Shown in pieces: positions 16,486 to 24,644 of a stretch of DNA of 64,000 bases. The position numbers and the translations under genes are program-made. The notes below the pieces were generated by a model. That model was not told where the DNA came from and searched no databases. It worked only from the letters and a program-made list of their open reading frames with translations. Positions within the stretch are counted from its first letter, which is position 1; every line of letters begins with the position of its first letter. The stretch is from Gammaproteobacteria bacterium (GTDB lineage Bacteria; Pseudomonadota; Gammaproteobacteria; Steroidobacterales; Rariloculaceae), in NCBI GenBank assembly GCA_022826245.1, contig JAJDVG010000053.1, positions 48,778-112,777 on the forward strand, given 5' to 3'.

Positions 16486-17151
16486 GTGAATCGATTGCTT
16501 GCAGAGCGGGCGCAGGGCTCCGCCGTCACGGACAGAATCGTCAGGCACGCGCTGACGGACCGCGTGCTCCACTGGCTCATGGCCGCCAGCACACTCATTC
16601 TGCTTGGAACGTCGTTTCTGCCGATCCTGGGCTGGCAGTTTCCCTGGGTGACCGCGCACTGGGTCAGCGGTTTTGTCCTGATCGCCGCGGTGCTGTTTCA
16701 CGCCGTTCGCGCACTGTTCTGGAAGGACATCAGGTCCATGCTCGTCGGCGCCGCCGACCTGCGCGACGTGCTGGCACTTGCCCGGCTCAACCTGCGTCTC
16801 ACGGATGCGCCGCCGCCGCGGCCGGGCAAGTACTCCCCGGCGCAGAAACTCATCCACCACGCGTTCACGGTCGTCGTGCTCGTCGCGCTCGCCACCGGCG
16901 CCGTCATGATGGCCAAGATCGATACGCCGTGGTGGGACAGCAACCAGTACATCCTCTCCGACGCCACCTGGGGCGTGATCTACGTGCTGCACGGCCTGTC
17001 GGCCCTCATGCTCATCACGATGGTCATGGCGCACGTCTATTTCGCACTGCGCCCGGAGAAGCTTCTCTTCACGCGCTCGATGATCCTCGGCTGGATCACC
17101 CGCAAGGAATATCGGGCGTATCACGACCCTGATCGTTGGCAGGTCAAATGA
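16486..17151 (+). CDS. Cytochrome b561-type membrane subunit
   Basis: 221-residue integral membrane dihaem cytochrome b of the b561/formate-dehydrogenase-gamma type. Four or five hydrophobic segments carry histidines suited to haem ligation: H21 or H29 (RHALTDRVLHW), H58, H72, H124/H125 (LIHHAF), H169 (YVLHG) and H183 (MAHVYF). GTG 16486 with GCCGG upstream is used; longer upstream reading is hydrophilic shadow sequence. As the last redox gene in the molybdenum hydroxylase operon, it most likely passes electrons between the exported enzyme and the quinone pool or periplasmic cytochromes. Its stop overlaps the next start (ATGA). Confidence 0.87.
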   Translation: MNRLLAERAQGSAVTDRIVRHALTDRVLHWLMAASTLILLGTSFLPILGWQFPWVTAHWVSGFVLIAAVLFHAVRALFWKDIRSMLVGAADLRDVLALARLNLRLTDAPPPRPGKYSPAQKLIHHAFTVVVLVALATGAVMMAKIDTPWWDSNQYILSDATWGVIYVLHGLSALMLITMVMAHVYFALRPEKLLFTRSMILGWITRKEYRAYHDPDRWQVK

Positions 17152-17579
17152 ACGCAGAACAGCAAGTCGGTCCCGACGCGGGTCTCAAGGCTCGAATCGA
17201 AGCGATCGAGTCGGGTTACGAATTCCTGCTCGCTTACGCCGCGCAGGGACGCAGCACCGACCGCAACGCGGGCGCAGGTCAGAACGTTCGCGAGTTCCTG
17301 GGCAACATGGAACAGGCGCTGACCGGCCTCGGGGACGTCGTGCGCGCCCGGGCAGACCAGCGCGGCGCCGCGCTCGCGACCTCCAGCGGCGCGTTCTTCG
17401 ACGCTCTCGAGGACGATGCGAGAAGGGCGCGCGGGGCGATCCGCCTGGTGCTCGCCCAGCAGGACATCAGCTCCCAGCTCGTCGACAACCTCAACGGCAA
17501 CATCCATGTCCGGGCGACGCTCATGGACCTGTTCCTCGTCGACGAGGCCCTCAAGACCAGAGTGTCCGCGGGCTCCTGA
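17148..17579 (+). CDS. Conserved-looking hypothetical helical protein in the molybdenum hydroxylase operon
   Basis: 143 residues, cytoplasmic, mostly alpha-helical by eye, acidic, without cysteines or recognised motifs. It begins MNAEQQVGPDAGLKARIEAI and contains ESGYEFLLAYAAQGR and a long amphipathic helix region. The ATG at 17148 overlaps the cytochrome b stop codon by four bases, so it is translated with that operon. A maturation or chaperone-like role for the molybdoenzyme would fit the position, but nothing in the sequence proves it. I do not recognise the family. Confidence 0.7.
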   Translation: MNAEQQVGPDAGLKARIEAIESGYEFLLAYAAQGRSTDRNAGAGQNVREFLGNMEQALTGLGDVVRARADQRGAALATSSGAFFDALEDDARRARGAIRLVLAQQDISSQLVDNLNGNIHVRATLMDLFLVDEALKTRVSAGS

Positions 17580-17593
17580 CCGCCTCGGGGCTG

Positions 17594-17602
17594 TGCTAGT
17601 CT
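17594..17602 (+). promoter_or_regulatory. Extended -10 promoter element before the MBL-fold hydrolase gene
   Basis: TGCTAGTCT: an extended -10 (TGn) followed by TAGTCT, 58 bases before the ATG at 17661 and just after the preceding stop. No convincing -35 box. A clear GAGGAGG ribosome site stands before the ATG. Confidence 0.35.
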
Positions 17603-17660
17603 TGCCGGGCCATGAACAAAGAGCCGTGGACCGTCCTGCGGCCATAACGAGGAGGCGGAA

Positions 17661-18680
17661 ATGAGAACGAAGAATCTGAAGGGAATGGTGCGGCTGTCTG
17701 CGCTCGCGGGGCTCGCCGCAAGCAGTCTCGTCCTCGCGCAACAGGCGCCCGACCGCGGCATCGTGAACGTCGCCGGCGACCTCTATCGCGCGCACAACAA
17801 CGCGCACAACACCGTGTTTCTCGTGACGTCCGAAGGCATCCTCGTCTCGGATCCGATCAACCGGGACTTCGCGCAATGGCTGCGGGGCGAGCTCGCGTCG
17901 ATGTATGACGTACCGGTCCGTGTCGTCGCTTACAGCCATCATCACTGGGATCATGCCTCGGGCGGTGAGGTTTTCGCCGATACGGCCGAGGTCATCGGTC
18001 ACGAGACGATGCCCGGTGCGCTTGCCCTGCCGAGCGCGGACACGCCGCTCAGCGACGATGCGGCCGCGCTCGACGCGAACGGCAACGGCCAGATCGAGGA
18101 GTCCGAAGCAAGCGGCAACCTGGCGGGCCAGTTCGCCCTGATCGATGCGGACGGCGACGGCATGCTCACGGGCGCCGAGATCGCGCGCGGCCCGCTCAGC
18201 GACGTGCATCCGCCATCGACCGTCTACTCGGACACGCGAACGATCACGCTCGGCGGCAAGTCCGTCGAATTGATCCACATCGCGTCGGAACATTCGCCGG
18301 ACATGACGGTACTGCGTTTTCCGGACGAGGACGCCTTGTTCTTCGTCGACATCATCAGTGTCAGGCGTCTGCCGTTCCGGACGTTTCCGGGCGTTGTGGA
18401 TGCGGATGGCTGGATTGAGACCGTCCGGTCAGTCGAGGCGCTCGATTTCAGCATCGCGGTCGGCGGGCACGGCGATATCGGAACGAAAGAGGATGTCGCC
18501 GACCACCGGGAATACATCGAGGCGTTGCGTGACGCTGTTGCCGCCGGCATCGCCGACGGACAGAGCATTGAGGAACTGCAGGCCGGCATCACGATGGACG
18601 AGTACAGCGATTGGGGTTCGTTCAACTGGCTGGGAGAAAACATCGCCGGCATGTACCGAATGCTTGGCGGCGATAACTGA
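17661..18680 (+). CDS. Exported metallo-beta-lactamase-fold hydrolase with two EF-hand loops inserted
   Basis: 339 residues with a Sec signal peptide (about 1-27, cleavage near VLA-QQ). Metallo-beta-lactamase fold with the metal motif S92-HHHWDH98, H211 (ASEHSPD), D230 (FFVDI) and a late histidine (GGHGDIG). Between the motif and H211 lies an insertion with two canonical calcium-binding EF-hand loops: D138-E149 (DANGNGQIEESE) and D162-E173 (DADGDGMLTGAE), each with ligands at positions 1, 3, 5 and 12. The region therefore looks like an EF-hand pair built into the enzyme. SoxH/quinoprotein-relay hydrolases are the nearest relatives I can suggest. It lies 81 bases after the molybdenum hydroxylase operon. 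Confidence 0.9.
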   Translation: MRTKNLKGMVRLSALAGLAASSLVLAQQAPDRGIVNVAGDLYRAHNNAHNTVFLVTSEGILVSDPINRDFAQWLRGELASMYDVPVRVVAYSHHHWDHASGGEVFADTAEVIGHETMPGALALPSADTPLSDDAAALDANGNGQIEESEASGNLAGQFALIDADGDGMLTGAEIARGPLSDVHPPSTVYSDTRTITLGGKSVELIHIASEHSPDMTVLRFPDEDALFFVDIISVRRLPFRTFPGVVDADGWIETVRSVEALDFSIAVGGHGDIGTKEDVADHREYIEALRDAVAAGIADGQSIEELQAGITMDEYSDWGSFNWLGENIAGMYRMLGGDN

Positions 18681-18739
18681 GACGCATGAATAGCGCGCCG
18701 CCGGGCCGAGCGCCCGCGCGGTGCCGCTGTGTGTGGCGC

Positions 18740-18767
18740 TTGCGGCGGCGGGAGCGATTTGTATATG
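18740..18767 (+). promoter_or_regulatory. Putative sigma70 promoter before the cytochrome c' gene
   Basis: TTGCGG (18740-18745), 16-base spacer, TATATG (18762-18767), 70 bases before the ATG. The leader contains two direct copies of TTTCGACC 15 bases apart (18780 and 18795) and a good ribosome site AGGAGAAGG. Confidence 0.45.
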
Positions 18768-18837
18768 CTCCGGCCGGGATTTCGACCCCCGGAGTTTCGA
18801 CCTCGGAATTGCGGCTCAAACAGGAGAAGGGTGAAGC

Positions 18838-19335
18838 ATGAAGAATCCGTACGGGAAGTTGATGATGCTCGGCGTGGCGGCCTCGATCGCATTCTTGGGC
18901 GCTTGCGCCCCGGGCGGCGGCGGAGGCGGTGTCGACGAAACCACGCCGGAAGGCGCCGCGTTTCTCTACCGGCAGGCCGTGATGCGCGTGGCGGCCGGCA
19001 AGATGGCGCCGATCGGCGCAATGGCGCGCGGCGAAGTCCCCGTCGACGAGGCGGTCTTCGCCAAGAACGTCAACGATCTCGTGGCCGCGGCCGGCATGAT
19101 CACGGAAGGTTTCGGGGCGGACGTTTCGAACGCGCCCGCGGGGAGCGCCGCGCTGCCGGAGATCTGGACCAACATGGACGACTTCAACGAGCGTGCCGAC
19201 AACATGTTGAACGCCGCCATGGAGTTGGCGCGGGCTGTCGAGGACGGCGGATTCGCCGCCGGCCAGGGCCTCGTGCAGAGTACTGCCGGCAACTGCGGCG
19301 CCTGCCACCGCAGCTATCGCCAGCGCGACGAGTAA
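18838..19335 (+). CDS. Cytochrome c' family lipoprotein
   Basis: 165-residue exported monohaem cytochrome of the c'/c556 four-helix type. The N-terminal signal ends in a lipobox (FLGAC, cysteine about residue 22), followed by a glycine-rich linker. The haem motif C153-GACH157 lies close to the C-terminus, as in all cytochromes c'. Such proteins bind NO or act as electron carriers in the periplasm. As a lipoprotein downstream of a Tat-exported molybdoenzyme and cytochrome b, it is a plausible electron partner. It has its own promoter and is followed by a strong terminator. Confidence 0.93.
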   Translation: MKNPYGKLMMLGVAASIAFLGACAPGGGGGGVDETTPEGAAFLYRQAVMRVAAGKMAPIGAMARGEVPVDEAVFAKNVNDLVAAAGMITEGFGADVSNAPAGSAALPEIWTNMDDFNERADNMLNAAMELARAVEDGGFAAGQGLVQSTAGNCGACHRSYRQRDE

Positions 19336-19357
19336 ACCCCGCGGGCGGACACACATT

Positions 19358-19398
19358 GACCGGGAGGCGTTTCGATTGACGCCTCCCGGTCTTGTTGT
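19358..19398 (+). terminator. Rho-independent terminator after the cytochrome c' gene
   Basis: Perfect 13-bp stem (GACCGGGAGGCGT at 19358-19370 paired with 19379-19391), 8-base loop TTCGATTG, then TTGTTGT. It closes the plus-strand block. The convergent minus-strand protease gene ends at 19456, so it may also serve that gene from the other side. Confidence 0.88.
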
Positions 19399-19455
19399 CT
19401 CCGAAGCCGCCGAATCCCGCAGCGGGGCCGCTCGCGCCGCGTTCCTTGCAGGCGC

Positions 19456-20376
19456 CTACTGAACGGTGCCGATCCTCTGAAACGTGGCCCGGTCGTCGGA
19501 CTCGACGACGGTGTGCAGTGTCTTGGTGTCGCGCAGCACGCTGATCGGCACTTCGACCCCGGCGCGACCGAGATCCCATACCCGGCGAAACATGTTCGCC
19601 ATGCCGTCCACGGGGTCATCGTCAATGCGCAGGACCACGTCGCCGGGCTTGAGCCCCGCCTTGTCGGCCGGGCAGTTGCGGTAGACGCCGACGATGGTCA
19701 CGCGGTCGTCCTGATCCTCGTGAACGAGCACGCCAAGCCATGGCCTGGGAGGCGTCATGCTTCGGCCGTGCCGGCAGATGTCATCGATGATGGGCTTGAG
19801 CAGATCGATCGGCACGAACATGTTCGCCGCCGTCGACTCGTCCCCACTTTCGAAGCCCTGAATCAGCAGCGAACCGAGCCCGCAGAGCCGTCCGCCGCCG
19901 TCGATGAGCGCCGCTCCGGACCAGCTCTCGTGCGGCGGTGACGTGAATATGGCTTCCTCGAGCAGGTATTCCCAGCGTCCCGCAAACTCCTGCTTGGCGA
20001 CGACGCTGGCGTGGACGATCTGCTCGGCCTTGCCGCTTGCCGTGACGGTCACGGGAGCGCCGACCGGCACCGTCGCGGAGCTGCCGAGCTCGAAGATAGG
20101 ACCCCGCATCGGCATTGTCGGCATCACGAGCCCGAACCCGCTGTCGAAGTCGTAGCCGACTGCGAATCCCGGCACGAGCGTGCCGTCGTTGGCGCCGATC
20201 CAGACGTTCTCGGCTTCGCTGATCACATAGCCGATGGTCGCGATGAGCCCGTCCTCGCGGATCCGCGCGCCGTGGCCCGTGCGCTCGGTGCCGAGCAGGC
20301 TCGCGCTCATCGCGTCCTCGGGGATGTGCGCCTTGAGCGACACCATGGCGTCGAGTTGGAGGGTGCTGGATCGCAT
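19456..20376 (-). CDS. HtrA-like trypsin-fold protein with PDZ domain, catalytic histidine missing
   Basis: 306 residues. A trypsin-like domain (about 1-200) is followed by a PDZ domain (about 212-300: PRPWLGVLV, NCPADKAGLKPGDVVLRIDD). By alignment to DegP/DegS patterns the histidine of TNNHV is replaced (DGLIATIGYVI, Y50), while the aspartate (D78, YDFDSGFGLV) and a serine (S153, SWSGAAL) can be placed. So it is probably not an active protease and may bind peptides or regulate. There is no signal peptide or membrane segment, unlike normal HtrA, so it appears cytoplasmic. Confidence 0.82.
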   Translation of the reverse strand: MRSSTLQLDAMVSLKAHIPEDAMSASLLGTERTGHGARIREDGLIATIGYVISEAENVWIGANDGTLVPGFAVGYDFDSGFGLVMPTMPMRGPIFELGSSATVPVGAPVTVTASGKAEQIVHASVVAKQEFAGRWEYLLEEAIFTSPPHESWSGAALIDGGGRLCGLGSLLIQGFESGDESTAANMFVPIDLLKPIIDDICRHGRSMTPPRPWLGVLVHEDQDDRVTIVGVYRNCPADKAGLKPGDVVLRIDDDPVDGMANMFRRVWDLGRAGVEVPISVLRDTKTLHTVVESDDRATFQRIGTVQ

Positions 20377-20481
20377 GGGACTGACCGTCGTGCTTATGGT
20401 AACGCCCGGCGATTCGCGGGTCGATGGCGCGGAATCGCCGCTGGTTTGGATTGCGGATGGGTTGAAAGGTTTCGGCGCTCG

Positions 20482-21165
20482 TCAACGTCTGAGGATCGCC
20501 CACCAGCGCGCGATGTTGAGCAGGCTCTGCAGGGCGCCGGAGACATAGGTCAGCGCGGCGGCCATGAGCAAACGCCGGGCGCGGGGCATGTCCTCCTTGC
20601 GCAGCACGCCGCGCAGCTTCACGAGCGGCAGGGCGCGCCCGAAGCTCGCGTCGAATTCGGCCGGCAGCGTGAGGGCATGAACGACGACGCCGGTGCCGAG
20701 CGTCAGCATGCCGCCGAGCAGCGTGAAGAGTCCGATCATCGGGATTCTCGTCAGCGCGACGGTAAACGGCGCGAGCATCAACATTCCCGCGCCGACCTTC
20801 TCGACCGGCCCGACCCATTTCACGAGCCGGGTCCGCCAGCGCAGGGGCTTGAACCCGTCGGCGTCCTGGATGGCGTGACCGACCTCGTGCGCGGCGATCG
20901 TCAGTGCCGTCAGCGAGCGGCCGTCGAAATTCTGCGGAGACAGCCTGACGGCCTTCTCGATCGGATCGTAGTGGTCGCCGGTTTTCGTGGTTTCGGTGCG
21001 AACGTGCTCGAGCGACAGGCCGTCGAGCAGCTCGCGCGCCACCTGGCCGCCGGTCTTCGGATAGCGGTCCTTCGGAAAGTGGTAGCGCTTCATGACCGCC
21101 GAGACCCACAGCCCCGGCCCGATGATGAGCGCGACGAAGAGGACGATCAGTACGACAAAGCCCAT
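20482..21165 (-). CDS. Membrane-bound neutral zinc metallopeptidase (YugP-like)
   Basis: 227-residue member of the Zn-peptidase_2 family. Membrane segment at 3-23, then the zinc-binding H93-E94-V-G-H97 (AAHEVGHAIQ), and two or three further hydrophobic segments (about 120-165 and C-terminal). The family start (GPGLWVSAVMKRY) and TGGQVARELLDG are typical. The biological role is not known; relatives are thought to act in membrane-protein quality control. It lies downstream of the FAH-family gene on the same strand with a 36-base gap, and 105 bases before the PDZ protein gene. Confidence 0.9.
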   Translation of the reverse strand: MGFVVLIVLFVALIIGPGLWVSAVMKRYHFPKDRYPKTGGQVARELLDGLSLEHVRTETTKTGDHYDPIEKAVRLSPQNFDGRSLTALTIAAHEVGHAIQDADGFKPLRWRTRLVKWVGPVEKVGAGMLMLAPFTVALTRIPMIGLFTLLGGMLTLGTGVVVHALTLPAEFDASFGRALPLVKLRGVLRKEDMPRARRLLMAAALTYVSGALQSLLNIARWWAILRR

Positions 21166-21201
21166 CGACCGAACGGTTAGCGCGGACCGATGGCTAGCAT
21201 A

Positions 21202-22083
21202 TCAGCCATTCGGATCGACGATCTCGTCGATGACGCGGTTGCGCAGCGTTCCGATCCCGGCAACGTCGACCTCGACGACGTCGCCGGCGCGCAGGTACTT
21301 CGGGGGATCGAAGCGGGCGCCGGCGCCGGTTGGCGTGCCGGTCGCGATGACGTCGCCCGGCTGCAGCGTCATGAACGTCGACAGATACGCGATCAGATAG
21401 TCGAACGGGAAGATCAAGTTGGCCGTCGTGTCGTCCTGGCGCAGTTCGCCGTTGACGCGCGTCGTCAGGTGCAGATTCCCTAGCGCGCTGATTTCGTCGG
21501 CCGTCACGAGCCACGGCCCAAGACTTCCCGAGCGGGCGAAATTCTTGCCCTGCGTCACGTTGAACTTGGCGTGGCGGAGCCAGTCGCGCACGGAGCCCTC
21601 GTTCATGAGCGTCACGCCCGCGACGTGATCCCAGGCGGATTCTTTCGGAATGCGCCGGCCGGGCTTGCCGATGACGAGCACGATCTCGCCTTCGTAGTCG
21701 AGTTGCTCCGACTCCGGCGGCCGCTCGATCGGCTGTTCATGGCCGACGATGCTGTCGGGCGTGCGCATGAAGACGCTCGGGTAGCGCGGCGCGGTGCTGC
21801 CGTCGCGGTACTCCTCGTTGCGATTGCCGTAATTGACGCCGATGCAGATGATCTTGCCGGGATCGGGGATCGTCGGCAGAAACTCGATCTCGTCGAGCGC
21901 GTGGTCGGGGTCGGCGCCGGCGACGGCGACGGAGTCCGCGAGTTCCGCGATCCGCTTGCCGGCGATCGCCGCCTTGAGCGTGCCGGCGGCGGCCGGCATT
22001 CGGCGCCCGGCATCGATGACGCCGCCGTCGACGACGACGCCGAAGCTCTCGCGGTCGCCGGATCTGAAACTCAGGAGCCGCAT
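21202..22083 (-). CDS. Fumarylacetoacetate hydrolase family protein
   Basis: 293-residue FAH-fold hydrolase. Metal-binding region: EGEIVLVIGKPGRRIP, and the family segment GDVIATGTPTGAG near the C-terminus. The N-terminal small domain (MRLLSFRSGDRES) is typical of the two-domain bacterial group. Members cleave C-C bonds of acylpyruvates, or decarboxylate or hydrate intermediates of aromatic meta-cleavage pathways (HpaG/HpcG-like). On the opposite strand, starting 260 bases away, are an HpaF-like isomerase, an aldehyde dehydrogenase and LigAB-like genes, so a role in the same pathway is likely. A long intergenic region between them could hold both promoters. Confidence 0.9.
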   Translation of the reverse strand: MRLLSFRSGDRESFGVVVDGGVIDAGRRMPAAAGTLKAAIAGKRIAELADSVAVAGADPDHALDEIEFLPTIPDPGKIICIGVNYGNRNEEYRDGSTAPRYPSVFMRTPDSIVGHEQPIERPPESEQLDYEGEIVLVIGKPGRRIPKESAWDHVAGVTLMNEGSVRDWLRHAKFNVTQGKNFARSGSLGPWLVTADEISALGNLHLTTRVNGELRQDDTTANLIFPFDYLIAYLSTFMTLQPGDVIATGTPTGAGARFDPPKYLRAGDVVEVDVAGIGTLRNRVIDEIVDPNG

Positions 22084-22286
22084 GGCCGGCTCCCGCGCGC
22101 TGTCGTATAACTGTCGATCAAGGGAGACTCCGGGGTTGGCGTATCGCTAGTGTACTCGGGCCAGCCTGCGGTCCGGCCCGCGACGTCGCCGTAAACGCGA
22201 ATGTCGGCCGCCGCGTGCGCATGATGCCGCAGGACGAATCCGCGTGCATGTCCGCAACGCCGCTGCGCCCCGACTTAGCCGGCGCG

Positions 22287-22310
22287 GCGCGCTATGCGAC
22301 AATAGCGCGC
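22287..22310. promoter_or_regulatory. Inverted repeat upstream of the aromatic degradation operon
   Basis: GCGCGCTAT (22287-22295) and ATAGCGCGC (22302-22310), perfect 9-bp arms with a 6-base loop, 33 bases before the GTG start of the isomerase gene and between two divergent transcription units. Either a regulator site or a leader hairpin. GACAAT within it could be a -10 box. Confidence 0.4.
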
Positions 22311-22342
22311 CGGTTCCCCCGGACAACGCCGAGACCGAGTAC

Positions 22343-22789
22343 GTGCCGCACCTGATCGTCGAATATTCCGCAAACCTCGAGCACGAGATTGCGCTCGATG
22401 ATCTGCTCGACAAGCTGCGGGCCAGCGCGCTCGACACGGGCATTTTTCCGCTCGGCGGGCTGCGTGTACGGGCCGTCGGAGTCGACCGCTACCGCATCGC
22501 CGATTGCGATCCGGCCAACGGCTACGTTCACGTCACCGCGCTCATCGGTCACGGGCGACCGCTGGATGTGCGCAAGCGGGCCGGTGAGCGGCTGTTTGCG
22601 ACGTTGACCGAGCATCTCGAGGAGACATTCGAGCGCTCGCCGCTCGCGATCTCGTTCAACATCCAGCAGTTCCATCCCGAACTCAATTTCAAACGGAACA
22701 ACCTGCACGCGCACGTTCGCAGGCGAACCGGGCGCGGCCAGCCGCGAGCGGGCGAGGCCTCCGGGCTGCCTTCGGCCGGAGAAGCGTGA
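22343..22789 (+). CDS. 5-carboxymethyl-2-hydroxymuconate delta-isomerase-like protein
   Basis: 148-residue tautomerase-superfamily enzyme (CHMI, HpaF-like). After the initiator comes proline, then HLIVEYSANL. Pro-1 is the catalytic base in this superfamily, which fixes GTG 22343 as the start. The core (GLRVRAVGVDRYRIAD, NGYVHVTALIGHGR, FNIQQFHPELNFKRNNLH) is complete. A 20-residue tail rich in G, R and A extends beyond the usual length of about 125. In the homoprotocatechuate pathway it isomerises 5-carboxymethyl-2-hydroxymuconate. It is first in an operon with aldehyde dehydrogenase and ring-cleavage genes; its stop overlaps the next GTG. Confidence 0.88.
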   Translation: MPHLIVEYSANLEHEIALDDLLDKLRASALDTGIFPLGGLRVRAVGVDRYRIADCDPANGYVHVTALIGHGRPLDVRKRAGERLFATLTEHLEETFERSPLAISFNIQQFHPELNFKRNNLHAHVRRRTGRGQPRAGEASGLPSAGEA

Positions 22790-24312
22790 CGACGAACATG
22801 AATACCCGCCTGGACAGTAACGCCGGCAAGGCGGAGAAGTTCCTCCGGCGCTTTCGCGAGACGACCGTCGGCCACTTCATCGACGGGGAGTGGCGCGCGG
22901 GCGCATCCGGCGAGACGTTCGAAACCCGAACGCCAGTCGACGGCAGCCTGCTCGCCGAAGTGGCCGCCGGCGATGAACGGGACGTCGACGCCGCGGCACG
23001 CGCCGCCGAGCGCACGTTCGAAACCTGGCGTGGACTGGCGGGCGAGGCGCGCCGCAAGCTGCTGCATGAGATCGCCGACGCCATCGAAGCCCGCGGCGAG
23101 GAAATCGCGCTCGTCGAGTCGATGGATACGGGCCAGCCGATCCGCTTCATGGCGGCGGCAGCCAAACGCGGCGCCGAGAACTTCCGCTTCTTCGCCGACA
23201 AGGCGCCCGAAGCGCGCAACGGCCTGTCGCTGCCCGCGGCCGAGCACATGAACTATACGCTCCGCCAGCCGATCGGCCCGGTCGGAGTCATCACGCCGTG
23301 GAACACGCCGTTCATGCTGGGGACGTGGAAGATCGCCCCGGCGCTCGCGGCCGGCTGCACGGTCGTTCACAAGCCGGCGGAGTGGAGCCCGCTGTCCGCC
23401 TGCCTGCTTGCGGAAATCTGCGCCGACGCCGGACTGCCGCCGGGCGTGCTCAACACGGTTCAGGGTATCGGCGAGTCGGCCGGCAAGGCCGTCACGGAGC
23501 ACGAAGCCATCAAGGCCATCGCCTTCATCGGCGAATCGGCAACGGGCAGCCTGATCATGGCGCAGGGCGCTCCGACGCTGAAACGCGTGCACTTCGAACT
23601 TGGCGGCAAGAACCCCGTGGTCGTCTTCGACGACGCGGACCTCGAGCGTGCGCTCGACGCCGTGACCTTCATGATCTTCAGCCTGAACGGCGAGCGTTGC
23701 ACCTCATCGAGCCGGCTGCTGATTCACGACGCCATCAAGGACGAGTTCCTCGAGCGAATCGTCGAGCGCGTCGCCGGGATCACGGTCGGCCATCCGCTCG
23801 ATCCCGAGACCGAAATCGGTCCGCTCATCCATCCCGAACACGTGCGCAAGGTGTTGGGCTATTTCGACGTGGCGGCGCAAGAGGGCGTCGAGATACGCGC
23901 GGGCGGCCGCGTCGCGGCGGCCGGAGCCGGCTACGTCGAGCCGACGGTACTCGCAGGCGCAACGAACGACACGCGCGTTGCCCGCGAGGAGATCTTCGGG
24001 CCGGTGCTCACGGTCATCCCATTCGCTGACGAGGCCGAGGCGCTCAAGCTCGCCAACGACACGAAGTACGGCCTCGCGGGGTACCTGTGGACTCGCGATA
24101 CGGGCCGGGCACTGCGCTTCGCCGAGGCGCTCGAGGCCGGCATGGTGTGGGTGAATTCCGAGAACAACCGCCATCTGCCGGCGCCGTTCGGCGGCATGAA
24201 AGCGAGCGGCATCGGCCGCGACGGCGGCGACTACAGTTTCGATTTCTACATGGAAACGCGAAACATCTGTGTCGCGTTCGACAGTCACCGCGTCCCGTCG
24301 CTCGGGCGCTGA
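22786..24312 (+). CDS. Aldehyde dehydrogenase, HpaE-like
   Basis: 508-residue NAD(P)-dependent aldehyde dehydrogenase. Catalytic C305 (NGERCTSSS), E271 (HFELGGKNP) and K196 (VHKPAEWSP) are visible, with PWNTPF of the cofactor site. By position after an HpaF-like isomerase it most likely oxidises a carboxymethyl-hydroxymuconate-type semialdehyde (HpaE role); wider family members are betaine or 2-aminomuconate semialdehyde dehydrogenases. GTG 22786 overlaps the previous stop; ATG 22798 is an equally possible start four codons later. Confidence 0.9.
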   Translation: MTTNMNTRLDSNAGKAEKFLRRFRETTVGHFIDGEWRAGASGETFETRTPVDGSLLAEVAAGDERDVDAAARAAERTFETWRGLAGEARRKLLHEIADAIEARGEEIALVESMDTGQPIRFMAAAAKRGAENFRFFADKAPEARNGLSLPAAEHMNYTLRQPIGPVGVITPWNTPFMLGTWKIAPALAAGCTVVHKPAEWSPLSACLLAEICADAGLPPGVLNTVQGIGESAGKAVTEHEAIKAIAFIGESATGSLIMAQGAPTLKRVHFELGGKNPVVVFDDADLERALDAVTFMIFSLNGERCTSSSRLLIHDAIKDEFLERIVERVAGITVGHPLDPETEIGPLIHPEHVRKVLGYFDVAAQEGVEIRAGGRVAAAGAGYVEPTVLAGATNDTRVAREEIFGPVLTVIPFADEAEALKLANDTKYGLAGYLWTRDTGRALRFAEALEAGMVWVNSENNRHLPAPFGGMKASGIGRDGGDYSFDFYMETRNICVAFDSHRVPSLGR

Positions 24313-24332
24313 ACGAGCCCCGGCCCGATCGC

Positions 24333-24644
24333 ATGAGCCTGTACTACGTTCAGAAGCTGCTCTACCAGTTGAACAGGGACCCCATCGTCCGCAAGCGCTT
24401 CGCTGCGGACCGCGACGAGTTGCTCGGCGAATATTCGCTGACGGACGAGGAGCGCACGGCGATCGAGGACGGCGACATCGGCCTGCTCTACGTCATGGGC
24501 GTCAATGGCCAGATCCTGATGCACTATTCAGCCTTGATCGGACAGGAGTGGGACGAGTACATCAACGCCATGAAACAGGGCGTCGCCGACCACGGCGCGG
24601 TGCGCGGGGGGCTGTACACGCTACTCGAGGACAGGGACGGATGA
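24333..24644 (+). CDS. LigA-like small subunit of an extradiol dioxygenase
   Basis: 103-residue all-helical protein of the LigA superfamily (alpha subunit of protocatechuate 4,5-dioxygenase and relatives). The pattern YYVQKLLYQLNRDPIVRKRF, then LLGEYSLTDEERTAIEDGDI and LYVMGVNGQILMHYSAL is typical. It has no catalytic metal site; it covers the active site of the LigB-type beta subunit, encoded directly downstream with an ATGA overlap. It follows the aldehyde dehydrogenase gene after 20 bases. Confidence 0.88.
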   Translation: MSLYYVQKLLYQLNRDPIVRKRFAADRDELLGEYSLTDEERTAIEDGDIGLLYVMGVNGQILMHYSALIGQEWDEYINAMKQGVADHGAVRGGLYTLLEDRDG

